A stretch of 51,528 nucleotides of DNA. Source: a virus. Shown piece after piece: positions 21,200 through 29,480 of the stretch. The notes under the pieces are model-generated. The model worked only from the letters and a program-made list of their open reading frames with translations, was not told where the DNA came from and did not search any database. The first letter of the stretch is position 1, and every line of letters begins with the position of its first letter. A program made the translations under genes and the position numbers. The stretch spans positions 1 through 51,528 of the IMG/VR virus record IMGVR_UViG_3300025770_000026. One strand, 5' to 3'.

Positions 21200-23230
21200 A
21201 TGAAAAAAGTTTTTGACTTTTTAAACGAAGCAAAAGAGAAAGCAATCGTTGTAACCTTCGGTCGTTTTCAACCACCCACAATTGGTCATAAGAAACTGAT
21301 TGATGCGGTGGTATCTATTGCTCGTAAAGAACGAGCAGAACTTCGTATCTATCCAAGTAGAACTAACGACCCAAAGAAGAATCCACTTACACCAAAAGAC
21401 AAAATTTCCTTTATGAGAAAATTGTTTCGTGGTGTCGATATTATAGATGATAGTTCTATAAGAAACCCCTTTGAAATGATGCAAAAATTAAGTGATGAGG
21501 GTTACAAGAAAGTCATTCTTGTTGTTGGTGGAGATAGAGTAGAAGAATTAGAAAAAAGCATTTCAAAATATGTTGGACCAGAAGGATATCAATTTGACCA
21601 CTTTGAAGTAAGAAGTGCTGGTCATCGTGACCCAGATGCTGATGGTGTTGAAGGTATGTCTGCTTCAAAGATGAGAGCGGCAGCAACAACAGGTGATTTT
21701 GATTCTTTTGAAATGGGTGTTGGAAATAAAACTGTTGCAAAACAGATGTATAATAAATTGAGAAAAGCAATGGGGGTAAAAGAATCACTGGAAGAGGATT
21801 GGAATCGACTTATCAAATTGGAAGAATCCAAAGATAAGAAGTTACCAACACTTATCGCAATTACAAAGTCCACCTCTTCTGATGAAATGTCGGATACGGT
21901 TCAACGAATTGCAGATACCTGTAAGAAACGAGGCGTTACATTTTTCCCTGTCCACACCAATCACGCATTCATTGTAGATAAAGATTTAGATGACAACAAA
22001 CTCGTCATCCACAACTACAATGGCGAAAACAAAAACATTACACTACAAACTGACAACACAGTTTGTTTGGTTCGTGGTGGTGCATTGGTTGATAATGCAG
22101 GAATGGGTTTGGTGAAGGTACTTCAGGAAGCAGGTATGTTCACAGTGAACGACCTAGAGTCTATGAAATTCTGCCAAAACAAAATGAGTACTGCCCTCGC
22201 ACTCGAACAAAATCAAATCTCTTCGCCAAGAACAGCCTTTGTAAACGGCGAAGATTCGATTGAGATTGCATTGGATAAAATCGGCGGCAAATTCCCCGTC
22301 ATCGTCAAGACAATAACTGGTGCTGAAGGTATCGGAGTGATGAAGATTGAGTCTCAGGAGTCCCTCAAGAGCGTCCTACAGACTCTCTGGAAGCAAGATG
22401 CAGAGGTTATCCTTCAGGAGTATATGAAGATTACTCACGATGTCCGTACCCTTGTACTAGACGGTAAAATTATTGCAGCCGTTAAACGCATCAAAGGCGG
22501 CAAAGACTTCCGAACCAACAAGGCATTAGGTAGCGATACGGCTCCATACAAATTAAGCAAAGCCGAACGAGAACTCGTAATGCAAGCCTACAAAATGTCA
22601 GGCTGTTATTTTGCTGGCGTTGACCATATCACCAATAAGGGAACTCATTATATTCTCGAAGTGAATGGTTCGCCTGGCTCTGGTGCGGCTCCTTATATGG
22701 GATATAATCCAACACGAGAATTATCCAGCGACAATCTAATCAATATCATTCTGGACCATATCTTAAACAAAGAGAATTGGAAATTTACTACAAAAGAAAT
22801 TGGCCTAGTAGAATGGATTACTATTGGCGGTGTTGGTAAATTGAAAGCAAAAATAGATACAGGAAACGGTTCAGTAAATTCTATTCATTCTGACAATGTA
22901 AAGTCAGATGGAAAAACTGTATCGTTTAGTATTCTTGGTAAAAAATATAAGAAACCCATTGTTCAAACTCAACGAATTAACATAGGTTCAGACCAATGGG
23001 AAAAACGATATATCGTCAAATTTGATGTAAAGTTTGGCGGTAAAGAATATAAGGATGTCAAATTCAATTTAAGTGACCGTGATGATAATACATATATGGT
23101 GCTTATAGGGAAACGATTCCTTGAAACACTTAATTATAGTGTGAATGTTCAAAAGACATTTACATTAGCAGAACAGATACAATTACAAGAAGCAGATGTG
23201 AACTTTGAGTTTGCAATCTTGTGGGACTAA
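21200..23230 (+). CDS. Tridomain fusion: nucleotidyltransferase, RimK-like ATP-grasp, retropepsin-like
   Basis: 676 aa. Domain 1 (about 16-190) is a cytidylyltransferase/NMNAT fold: TFGRFQPPTIGHKKL carries the HxGH-type motif (here T-I-G-H), GGDRVEE follows, and SASKMR matches the ISSTxxR loop. Domain 2 (about 215-500) is an ATP-grasp amidoligase like RimK: RGGALVDNAG, FPVIVKTITGAEGIGVMKIE, and HYILEVNGSPGSGA with metal-binding Glu-Asn. Domain 3 (about 534-660) matches the retropepsin-like RimB/ATP-dependent zinc protease family: KLKAKIDTGNGSVNSIHSDN with Asp-Thr-Gly. RimK and RimB are known partners in glutamylation of ribosomal protein S6. The three-way fusion suggests making and trimming of an amide-linked modification with a nucleotide step; the target is unknown. 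Confidence 0.85.
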   Translation: MKKVFDFLNEAKEKAIVVTFGRFQPPTIGHKKLIDAVVSIARKERAELRIYPSRTNDPKKNPLTPKDKISFMRKLFRGVDIIDDSSIRNPFEMMQKLSDEGYKKVILVVGGDRVEELEKSISKYVGPEGYQFDHFEVRSAGHRDPDADGVEGMSASKMRAAATTGDFDSFEMGVGNKTVAKQMYNKLRKAMGVKESLEEDWNRLIKLEESKDKKLPTLIAITKSTSSDEMSDTVQRIADTCKKRGVTFFPVHTNHAFIVDKDLDDNKLVIHNYNGENKNITLQTDNTVCLVRGGALVDNAGMGLVKVLQEAGMFTVNDLESMKFCQNKMSTALALEQNQISSPRTAFVNGEDSIEIALDKIGGKFPVIVKTITGAEGIGVMKIESQESLKSVLQTLWKQDAEVILQEYMKITHDVRTLVLDGKIIAAVKRIKGGKDFRTNKALGSDTAPYKLSKAERELVMQAYKMSGCYFAGVDHITNKGTHYILEVNGSPGSGAAPYMGYNPTRELSSDNLINIILDHILNKENWKFTTKEIGLVEWITIGGVGKLKAKIDTGNGSVNSIHSDNVKSDGKTVSFSILGKKYKKPIVQTQRINIGSDQWEKRYIVKFDVKFGGKEYKDVKFNLSDRDDNTYMVLIGKRFLETLNYSVNVQKTFTLAEQIQLQEADVNFEFAILWD

Positions 23231-23243
23231 CGGAGAATAAAAT

Positions 23244-23531
23244 ATGAGCAACCCATTTTCAGACCAATCAGATAGTTTAGTAAATAGTATTAGAGATACG
23301 ATGAATACAAACCGTGCGAATGCAGAACAGATGCCGGTACACTTATCGACTGCGGCGAAGGCAGCAGGTGCAGAAGCAAGAGGTTCAAATGCTAAAACTA
23401 TCGAAACACGAAATACGATATACAATAAGCATATGACAAATGCGGCGGGGGATACACCAGTATCTAATACAACTCGTCAAGAATTTGAGAAAATTGCCGA
23501 CCAAGAGTGGAACAGAAACTCTGCCGATTGA
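23244..23531 (+). CDS. Hypothetical protein, 95 aa
   Basis: Starts MSNPFSDQSDSLVNSIRDTM. Polar, alanine-rich and helical, without hydrophobic core segments, and rich in Asn/Thr, so probably a small structural or scaffold-type protein. ACGGAG-like site upstream. It lies between the fusion gene and conserved T4-like genes. Confidence 0.7.
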   Translation: MSNPFSDQSDSLVNSIRDTMNTNRANAEQMPVHLSTAAKAAGAEARGSNAKTIETRNTIYNKHMTNAAGDTPVSNTTRQEFEKIADQEWNRNSAD

Positions 23532-23549
23532 AATAAGAAGATTTTTGTA

Positions 23550-23930
23550 ATGGCGGTACACACCTTGAATAATGAAAACTATATTATGTTTGCAATGAAT
23601 AACTACACAAACCCTCAATGTGAAGGGATTGAAGAATTTAATGACGATTTGAATAGAACGAAATACTTAAAGCGACTATTCAAAAAATATGATTCTAGTG
23701 GTGTACTGAAAGAAAGATTAATTCTGAATCATATTATTATTTTTTATAATGTGTTTGGATTAGAAGCAGGAACAAGATTATTGTTCTTTAGAACGGAAGA
23801 AGATTTTCATCCAATATTGAAAACCTTTTTAGTATTTTTGAATTATCTACCAGAGAAGGATATACCAGAAGCAGATTTAATTTCAATACCACTTGAAGTA
23901 AATGCAATGAATATATTAAGAGAGATTTAA
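23550..23930 (+). CDS. Conserved T4-like phage protein (DUF7207-like), 126 aa
   Basis: MFAMNNYTNPQCEGIEEFND, then RTKYLKRLFKKYDSSGVLKE and RLILNHIIIFYNVFGLEAGT. This is a well conserved small protein of marine T4-like phages, of unknown function, usually next to the following gene. All-helical pattern. Confidence 0.8.
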   Translation: MAVHTLNNENYIMFAMNNYTNPQCEGIEEFNDDLNRTKYLKRLFKKYDSSGVLKERLILNHIIIFYNVFGLEAGTRLLFFRTEEDFHPILKTFLVFLNYLPEKDIPEADLISIPLEVNAMNILREI

Positions 23931-24476
23931 ATGGGACTAGGATTAGTAGACACATACTTAGCATATAAGTTTATAAAATTATTAGCAACTCCGTGGAAGA
24001 AAACGGAGGCCTATAAACTTGGTATCATTGATGCAAAAGGGAAACGAATCAAGACTGAAGAAGCAGATGATGCGGCACGCAGAGCAGGTTCAAAGTACAC
24101 CAACATCCACAAAGTTATCTTTAATATAAAACGACTTGTTAGTAAAGTTCCAGGCGGTAAAACCAGACTCGGTGGCGCGGCAGCGGCGTTGTGGTTGTTG
24201 AAAGAGGAAGCAAAGAAAATGGGTGTTGAAAATGCCAATATTCTTGAGGATGTTTTCTTGAATTACCTAGAAGACAATGACATAAAAACAGATGGAATTA
24301 ATGAATCGTTTAGTAAAATTGATTTATCTATTCCAAGAGGCACATACATTCTAAATGGTAGACAGATTACATTGAAAGAGAATTTAGAAATATTCGATAC
24401 TGTTATTGGTATATCACTTTTTCGTTTGGGCGAAGAAGTATTTTCTCAAGAAGAAATTGAAAGGGCAGAACAATGA
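23931..24476 (+). CDS. Conserved T4-like phage protein, 181 aa
   Basis: Begins MGLGLVDTYLAYKFIKLLAT, then TPWKKTEAYKLGIIDAKGKR and KVPGGKTRLGGAAAALWLLK. I recognise this as the usual neighbour of the preceding gene in T4-like phages; it is often present near virion genes. The last third carries NESFSKIDLSIPRGTYI. Function unknown. It starts one base after the previous stop and overlaps the next by ATGA. Confidence 0.8.
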   Translation: MGLGLVDTYLAYKFIKLLATPWKKTEAYKLGIIDAKGKRIKTEEADDAARRAGSKYTNIHKVIFNIKRLVSKVPGGKTRLGGAAAALWLLKEEAKKMGVENANILEDVFLNYLEDNDIKTDGINESFSKIDLSIPRGTYILNGRQITLKENLEIFDTVIGISLFRLGEEVFSQEEIERAEQ

Positions 24477-25267
24477 AAAATTTCAATGATTTTAAAAACG
24501 AATTGCCAATTATAGAAACCGTTCTTTTCGGCAAACAAATTCAAATGGGCGACAGAAGAGGCAGAGTCGTTAAAGTAATCTCACACGGAGATATTAGTAG
24601 ATATGATACAGTATATTCTGTAAAATTTCACGATGGAACTCAAGTGCAAATGCACGATTCAATGATTAGACCATTTATTGTTGAAGAACACGGTGCGGGC
24701 GAAGAAGGCACAGATGAATTAGATGATACCTATCGTGAAGAAACTCCAGGCGAAGAAGTACAAGAGGCAAGAAAAGATGTATATGCAATCGTAGATAAAA
24801 AGGGCAAAGTTGTTGCCGCAAATCTTACAAAGCAAAACGCACACAAAGAAATCTCAAGACATCGAGATGGTACAATCGTTCTTGACCCAGATGCAAAGGT
24901 TGGAGATGTTCTAAAGACTTTTGCATCAGAATCTGTTGAAGAATCTGCACCAATGAACTCAGTGGGTGGTGGAATGTCACCCCATATGGGCGGTGAAGGT
25001 AATGTGCAAGGTACTGATGCTATCCTAATGAAAAAGAAACGAAAGAAGTTCGCAGGCGCAGAAGTATTTGAATTGACAAGTGATGACTATCATAATTGTA
25101 TGCACGGCAGACAACGATATGAAAGATGGAACAAGAGAATGAATATGGAAAATATTGACAATCAGGAAATTCGTTCTTATGCTCATAAGAATCCTGGCAA
25201 ACCTATTGTTGTTCAAGATATGACAACAGGTATAATGTCATATTTAATTCATGGAGATAGTAAATAA
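24473..25267 (+). CDS. Hypothetical protein with KOW-like N-terminus, 264 aa
   Basis: Starts MKNFNDFKNELPIIETVLFG. Residues about 20-60 (MGDRRGRVVKVISHGDISRY) look like a KOW/SH3-type barrel. The acidic middle (GEEGTDELDDTYREETPGEE) and the C-terminal globular part (VFELTSDDYHNCMHGRQRYE) have no recognised family. The linker composition resembles T4-like virion assembly proteins. Confidence 0.75.
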   Translation: MKNFNDFKNELPIIETVLFGKQIQMGDRRGRVVKVISHGDISRYDTVYSVKFHDGTQVQMHDSMIRPFIVEEHGAGEEGTDELDDTYREETPGEEVQEARKDVYAIVDKKGKVVAANLTKQNAHKEISRHRDGTIVLDPDAKVGDVLKTFASESVEESAPMNSVGGGMSPHMGGEGNVQGTDAILMKKKRKKFAGAEVFELTSDDYHNCMHGRQRYERWNKRMNMENIDNQEIRSYAHKNPGKPIVVQDMTTGIMSYLIHGDSK

Positions 25268-25291
25268 TACCCTATTCGGGAAAGGTAAAGT

Positions 25292-26221
25292 ATGAAAAAT
25301 TTAATAATGATTGTAGCACTTACATCAACTTTATTCGGATGTGAAGCATTTGAACAATGGGAAGTGAATAATCCAGAGAACACATCATCAACCGTTGTCG
25401 ATTCTCTAAGAGAACAAAAAGAACAAACAGAAGAAATTGGAAATGCCACTAATGAAATTGGTGGTGGTTTGCAAACTATTGATGGTCACGCAGATGCAAT
25501 ACTAAATGAAATTGCAGTTATTCCCAATGACCGAAATTATAACATTGACCCAACTGTAGATTCTATCGAAGATTCCGCAGAAGCAATCAAAGAATCTGTT
25601 GATGAAGCACAAAAAGAAAACATCAGAATTGAAGAAGCATTAGAAGATTTGGAATCTGCCAATGCAAGAGTATCCGCCGCAGTGGGACAGATAGAAGACC
25701 TTGAAGATTTAGTCAAAGAGTACGAACAATCTGATAGGGAAATTCGCAAAGAGGCGATTGAGAACCTACACGAAAACATCACTCTATTCTTTACTTTAGG
25801 ATTCGGTATGCTTGTTGCAGGGGCATTCATTACATTCTGGGTGAACGGACGGTTAGGTGCTGTCCTGCTTGCTGTGGGTGTCCTCACAGTTGGATTCTCG
25901 ACTGCATCACAATACTATATGGAAGAGATTGCACAGGTAGGATTGATTGTATTGATTGGTGGGTTTATCATCACGATGGGTGTTATTGCGTATATGCTAT
26001 TAACCGGCAAGAACAATGAAAAGGCACTAGTAGAGATTGTCGAACTTATTGAAGAGATGAAAGACCATCTTAATGACGAAGAACGAAAAGAAATATTTGG
26101 TCGTGATGGATTCGCCAGCAGATTACAATCTCCTATGACTAAGAAGATTGTTGCTCAGGTGAAAATCAAAAATGGATTTAAGTATCTTGGACAAACGAAG
26201 AAGAATACCACCGATTCATAA
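25292..26221 (+). CDS. Coiled-coil lipoprotein with transmembrane helices
   Basis: 309 aa. Signal peptide with lipobox TLFGC (lipid Cys17), then about 140 residues of coiled coil (IEEALEDLESANARVSAAVG, EDLEDLVKEYEQSDREIRKE), three hydrophobic segments (about 165-183, 188-203 and 213-235), and a charged C-terminus. A protein with a lipid anchor at one end and inner-membrane helices at the other could bridge the periplasm, as spanins do, or modify injection. Its end overlaps the convergent GIY-YIG gene by 44 bases. Confidence 0.75.
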   Translation: MKNLIMIVALTSTLFGCEAFEQWEVNNPENTSSTVVDSLREQKEQTEEIGNATNEIGGGLQTIDGHADAILNEIAVIPNDRNYNIDPTVDSIEDSAEAIKESVDEAQKENIRIEEALEDLESANARVSAAVGQIEDLEDLVKEYEQSDREIRKEAIENLHENITLFFTLGFGMLVAGAFITFWVNGRLGAVLLAVGVLTVGFSTASQYYMEEIAQVGLIVLIGGFIITMGVIAYMLLTGKNNEKALVEIVELIEEMKDHLNDEERKEIFGRDGFASRLQSPMTKKIVAQVKIKNGFKYLGQTKKNTTDS

Positions 26222-26609
26222 TATTTGCGTTGTAGTATTCTCGTTCGCCATTTTTCAATTTAGCAGTAAGCACATCTAACTTGATTTGAAATTCCACTTC
26301 AGAAAAAGTAAGTTGTCCTTTGGTCTTACACAATCGTAAAACCTCAAAGACAAACTTATCTTTTCCGAGTGTTTCTATTTCTTCGTTTAGGTTATCACAA
26401 GAACCAGTGTATTCACGCCACTTTGATTCGGTGATTACCTTCTTGCGGTTCTTTCTGCCTTTGACTTTCTTGCGGCGATACGAATGAATTTGTTTCTTAC
26501 CAATGTATTTTCTCTCGGTGTCTTTGCGAGTAATACAATAAACAAACCCAAACCAATCGTCTGGGTTAAAGTCATCGGGTAAATTGTTCCAGTGTCCATA
26601 ATGTTCCAT
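26178..26609 (-). CDS. GIY-YIG-like nuclease
   Basis: 143 aa. DWFGFVYCITRKDTERKYIG has the two halves of the GIY-YIG motif (FVY and YIG), followed by a very basic loop (SYRRKKVKGRKNRKKVI) and SKWREYTGS. Members of this group in T4-like phages are homing or DNA-processing endonucleases; this one is free-standing, not in an intron. A TATTTATC (GATAAATA on minus) just upstream could be its late promoter. Confidence 0.75.
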   Translation of the reverse strand: MEHYGHWNNLPDDFNPDDWFGFVYCITRKDTERKYIGKKQIHSYRRKKVKGRKNRKKVITESKWREYTGSCDNLNEEIETLGKDKFVFEVLRLCKTKGQLTFSEVEFQIKLDVLTAKLKNGEREYYNANIMNRWYSSSFVQDT

Positions 26610-26612
26610 ATA

Positions 26613-26705
26613 CTATTTATCATCGGAATCTTTCTTCACCATGCATTCGGTAAGGAAATACAAAGAGATAATGAGAAGTAATTCTAATCCCTTATCCCAC
26701 TCCAT
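26613..26705 (-). CDS. Membrane miniprotein, 30 aa
   Basis: MEWDKGLELLLIISLYFLTE then CMVKKDSDDK. One transmembrane helix. The start overlaps the previous stop (TGATG), which supports real translation despite the size. Confidence 0.5.
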   Translation of the reverse strand: MEWDKGLELLLIISLYFLTECMVKKDSDDK

Positions 26706-26845
26706 CAATGATTACCTAATATTTCGATAAATTTTACTAATAATATACCAATGAAGAAACCACTAACACCAACACAGGCACCTATGGGTGTCATTAATAA
26801 ATTCAATCTATTCTTTAACCAATCCTTCAATTTCAATTTCCTCAT
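26705..26845 (-). CDS. Membrane miniprotein, 46 aa
   Basis: MRKLKLKDWLKNRLNLLMTP followed by one transmembrane helix (IGACVGVSGFFIGILLVKFI). A basic amphipathic N-terminus precedes it. The start lies in the end of the protease gene (38-base overlap) and it couples to the next miniprotein by TGATG. The pair resembles small holin or anti-holin proteins in size only. Confidence 0.55.
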   Translation of the reverse strand: MRKLKLKDWLKNRLNLLMTPIGACVGVSGFFIGILLVKFIEILGNH

Positions 26846-27602
26846 TTATCCAATTCAAATACTTTGCAATGTTCACTGCCGAACATTCTGATACGATTTC
26901 TTCTCCGCCAAATACTCTAATCATTTTAAAGTAACTAATGATACCAACAACATATTTTCTACCTTGAAACTCTGCGAACACTCCACCACCCGAATCACCA
27001 AACCAAATTGGAATTGGTCGTGGTAAGAACTTCATAGAGTTGGGTTCAGATGATACTGTCCCAAAGTATCGAAATACACTTAGTCTACTAAACTTCTTAT
27101 AACCGTGCGAGTAACCAACTGTTGTTATATCTTGATATCGCTCCATCCAATCTACGCACCCAATCGTTGCAGGTTCGTAAATAGAATCACATTCGAGGAT
27201 TATCAATCCAATATCGTTTTTTACCCGGCCAGATGTGTCGCTGTAATGGGGGTGAAGAATCATATCTTTTACCATTATCTCCTCTTCACCTATAATTATA
27301 GAGTAGATATTGTCCTCATCTATGCAATGACCTGCCGTTAGAACGACATTTGGTCGGATAAGTATACCACTGCCCAATAAAGAACCATCGTGCGTATGTA
27401 AACTACACACTGATGGATACGGGTCATTTTCTATTGTGATTGGTTGAAACCAGATGTCAAGTGGATTGACTTCAATTGGTTCTTCGATTACTAAATCGGA
27501 AAAATAATGTTGAGGTAGAGATGTTGCGGTCTGTGAGTTTATACAACCCACATTCAAAATACATAATATAGTTGCTAAGGCATATTTAATTTTTCTGAAC
27601 AT
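26808..27602 (-). CDS. Trypsin-like serine protease lipoprotein (S1 family)
   Basis: 264 aa. Lipoprotein signal with lipobox LNVGC (Cys20). The catalytic triad is complete: His92 in VVLTAGHCID, Asp130 in KNDIGLIIL and Ser204 in FGDSGGGVF, in the usual chymotrypsin order, with an S1-like end YVVGIISYF. It should be anchored to the inner or outer membrane and act in the periplasm or at the cell surface. Possible roles are removing surface receptors or host envelope proteins, or defence against other phages. A TTATACATATA promoter-like motif ends a few bases before the ATG. Confidence 0.9.
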   Translation of the reverse strand: MFRKIKYALATILCILNVGCINSQTATSLPQHYFSDLVIEEPIEVNPLDIWFQPITIENDPYPSVCSLHTHDGSLLGSGILIRPNVVLTAGHCIDEDNIYSIIIGEEEIMVKDMILHPHYSDTSGRVKNDIGLIILECDSIYEPATIGCVDWMERYQDITTVGYSHGYKKFSRLSVFRYFGTVSSEPNSMKFLPRPIPIWFGDSGGGVFAEFQGRKYVVGIISYFKMIRVFGGEEIVSECSAVNIAKYLNWINEEIEIEGLVKE

Positions 27603-27608
27603 CTATTA

Positions 27609-27617
27609 TATGTATAA
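27609..27617 (-). promoter_or_regulatory. TTATACATA promoter-like motif of the protease gene
   Basis: Minus strand TTTTTTATACATATAATAG directly precedes the ATG at 27602. Nearly the same 19 bases precede the 28230 gene and, in part, the 19775 gene. Confidence 0.45.
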
Positions 27618-27640
27618 AAAACGGCTGAAAAATTAGACTG

Positions 27641-27690
27641 AAAAAACAAAAAACCCCAAGTAATTATTGGTATATTCTTACAAGGGGTTT
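27641..27690 (-). terminator. Rho-independent terminator of the 27709-28230 gene
   Basis: Minus strand AAACCCC/GGGGTTT stem with an inner GTAA/TTAC stem, followed by TTTTTTGTTTTTT. Confidence 0.8.
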
Positions 27691-27708
27691 ATGTTTAGTT
27701 ATGTAAGT

Positions 27709-28230
27709 TTAAAATCCACCAGAGTCTGTTCGTTCATCAGAACTATTGACTTTTTCAAAGTGGGCAAGTTCTGCTTCTGTAAATGTAACAGATTCGTTCT
27801 TTTCACCCTTCCAATTCTTATCAACATAGTCAAAGAATTCTTTCTTCTTATCATCTTCTAGGTCTGCCGGTGAATCTACACCGAACTTTTTAAGGGCAGA
27901 TTTGAAGAACTTTTCATACTCTTCTTTGCCACCTTCTTCAAGTTCATTTTCAACTGTCCCTGCTTCATCCGAATCTTTAACAGACTCGTTACAGGTATTA
28001 TTATTGCAACTTTCAGTGGCGAGTTCCATATTACCTACAGGAATTTCTTTAGTTGAACCGTCTTCAAATTCAACTTCATATACTTCGCCTGTGGCATCGG
28101 CAGCAAGTTCTTTGGTTACTGTTCCTGCTTCGCCCGCTACGATAACGGATTTTCCTATCATATGGTCTTCTTGGATTTCTTCGGCAGAGAAGTTAATTCT
28201 CGATGCCCAAATTCTATCTTGTAGTGTCAT
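27709..28230 (-). CDS. Hypothetical T4-like protein with KOW-like and helical domains, 173 aa
   Basis: Starts MTLQDRIWASRINFSAEEIQ with AAAGGAG upstream. The middle has GKSVIVAGEAGTVTKELAAD, a KOW-like barrel. The C-terminal part ALKKFGVDSPADLEDDKKKE followed by FFDYVDKNWKG is a short helical module that I recognise in many marine T4-like phage proteins, including virion ones. Own promoter motif and terminator make it a single-gene unit. Confidence 0.75.
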   Translation of the reverse strand: MTLQDRIWASRINFSAEEIQEDHMIGKSVIVAGEAGTVTKELAADATGEVYEVEFEDGSTKEIPVGNMELATESCNNNTCNESVKDSDEAGTVENELEEGGKEEYEKFFKSALKKFGVDSPADLEDDKKKEFFDYVDKNWKGEKNESVTFTEAELAHFEKVNSSDERTDSGGF

Positions 28231-28267
28231 TTTAAACTCCTTTGTTAGTTTTTAGATTAATCTACTA

Positions 28268-28276
28268 TATGTATAA
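28268..28276 (-). promoter_or_regulatory. TTATACATA promoter-like motif
   Basis: Minus strand GTTTTTTATACATATAGTAG, about 40 bases before the ATG at 28230; overlaps the U-tract of the porin terminator. Confidence 0.45.
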
Positions 28277-28308
28277 AAAACAACCCCTCAGATTTCTCTA
28301 AGGGGTTG
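28275..28308 (-). terminator. Rho-independent terminator of the porin gene
   Basis: Perfect 8-bp stem CAACCCCT/AGGGGTTG with a 12-base loop, followed by TTTTTT on the minus strand. Confidence 0.85.
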
Positions 28309-28337
28309 CGAAAAGTGTCGAGAAATGAATCTCGTTA

Positions 28338-29468
28338 TCAGAATCGAATCTGAAGTTGTGTACGGAGAAGGTATTCGCCCTCTGCACTCGATGTATTCCA
28401 TCCAGTGTTATCCGTGTTCCAACCTGCATCGACTGTATTGAATGAATAACCAAGGTCGGTAGTCCATTTAATATTCTCGTTTACTGTATAGTTTACACCG
28501 AAAGTGCCAATACTGAGGTTATCAGTAACACCTTCTAATTCACCATATTGGTACTGAACGAATGGTTGCCATTTACCCATTGAGTAAGCGGCAGTCAAAA
28601 CTGTTGCCCAGTTAGAACCAATATCTCCACTCTGTGCAACATATGCACTAGTGAAATCAAAACCTCTAAGACTTGTGGAAGCATCCACAGTCCAAGTGTT
28701 GTAATCCGTCACATCAAGGTCGTTGTGTGATACTGCGGCGCCAAGGTTGAACCAAGCACCTTCGTAATCAAGACGACCAGTAAGTGCATAACCATTTTGA
28801 ACACCTGCACCATTGTCGGAATTGAATCCGTCAGTGTATGCGGCAGTGAACTTTAGACCAGAACTGAAGTCATATCCGTATTGGATACCTTGACTTCTAC
28901 CCTGACCAAATGTGTATGCAACAATCGAACGGTCTGCTGTCAAAGTGTCAGCACGGTAAGTCAACCATTCCTTCATAAAAGGACTCTTGAATTGACCAAC
29001 TCGGAAACCATTCCAATCTGCGTATGCATCCTTCAATGTGAATGCACCACCATCATCCCATTGTCCACTAACTCGATATGACCAATCATAGATGTCACCA
29101 TCGAATTCAAGACGAACAGCAGGAAGACTAAATCCGTGAGTTTCAGTGACAGCATCTTGCTTCGTGTCATTGATTGACCAACGGAATTGTGCGAAACCAT
29201 GAACATTTACAGTGACGGGTGAACCGTCACCCTGCATTGATGCCCGTGTGTCTGCATCAGCAAGAACATCGTGAACGAGTTGACGAGTTTCTTCTGCTCG
29301 TTGGTCGTTCATCCAGTTATCGCTATTTGATGCAGTCAGTTCAGCAATTCGTGCTTCTGCCTGTTCAATTCTTGCTTGAAGGTCTGCGTTGGTATCAGCA
29401 TTTGCCATTGTTGCAAGTCCTGCAACAACTGAAGCAATACCAAACTTTGTAATCATTGAGATATTCAT
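28338..29468 (-). CDS. Outer-membrane porin, phosphate-selective porin-like
   Basis: 376 aa. Sec signal peptide ending MANA (about residue 24), then a coiled-coil segment (ADLQARIEQAEARIAELTAS) and alternating beta strands to a C-terminal LQIRF, the Phe end recognised by the BAM complex. FAQFRWSIND, LKDAYADWNGFRVGQFKSPF and TADRSIVAYTFGQGRSQGIQ are the strands and loops usual in the phosphate-selective O/P porin group. It should be placed in the host outer membrane, where it could increase uptake of phosphate or other nutrients, or replace a receptor. AAGGAG fixes the start. Confidence 0.85.
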   Translation of the reverse strand: MNISMITKFGIASVVAGLATMANADTNADLQARIEQAEARIAELTASNSDNWMNDQRAEETRQLVHDVLADADTRASMQGDGSPVTVNVHGFAQFRWSINDTKQDAVTETHGFSLPAVRLEFDGDIYDWSYRVSGQWDDGGAFTLKDAYADWNGFRVGQFKSPFMKEWLTYRADTLTADRSIVAYTFGQGRSQGIQYGYDFSSGLKFTAAYTDGFNSDNGAGVQNGYALTGRLDYEGAWFNLGAAVSHNDLDVTDYNTWTVDASTSLRGFDFTSAYVAQSGDIGSNWATVLTAAYSMGKWQPFVQYQYGELEGVTDNLSIGTFGVNYTVNENIKWTTDLGYSFNTVDAGWNTDNTGWNTSSAEGEYLLRTQLQIRF

Positions 29469-29480
29469 AGGTTATCTCCT

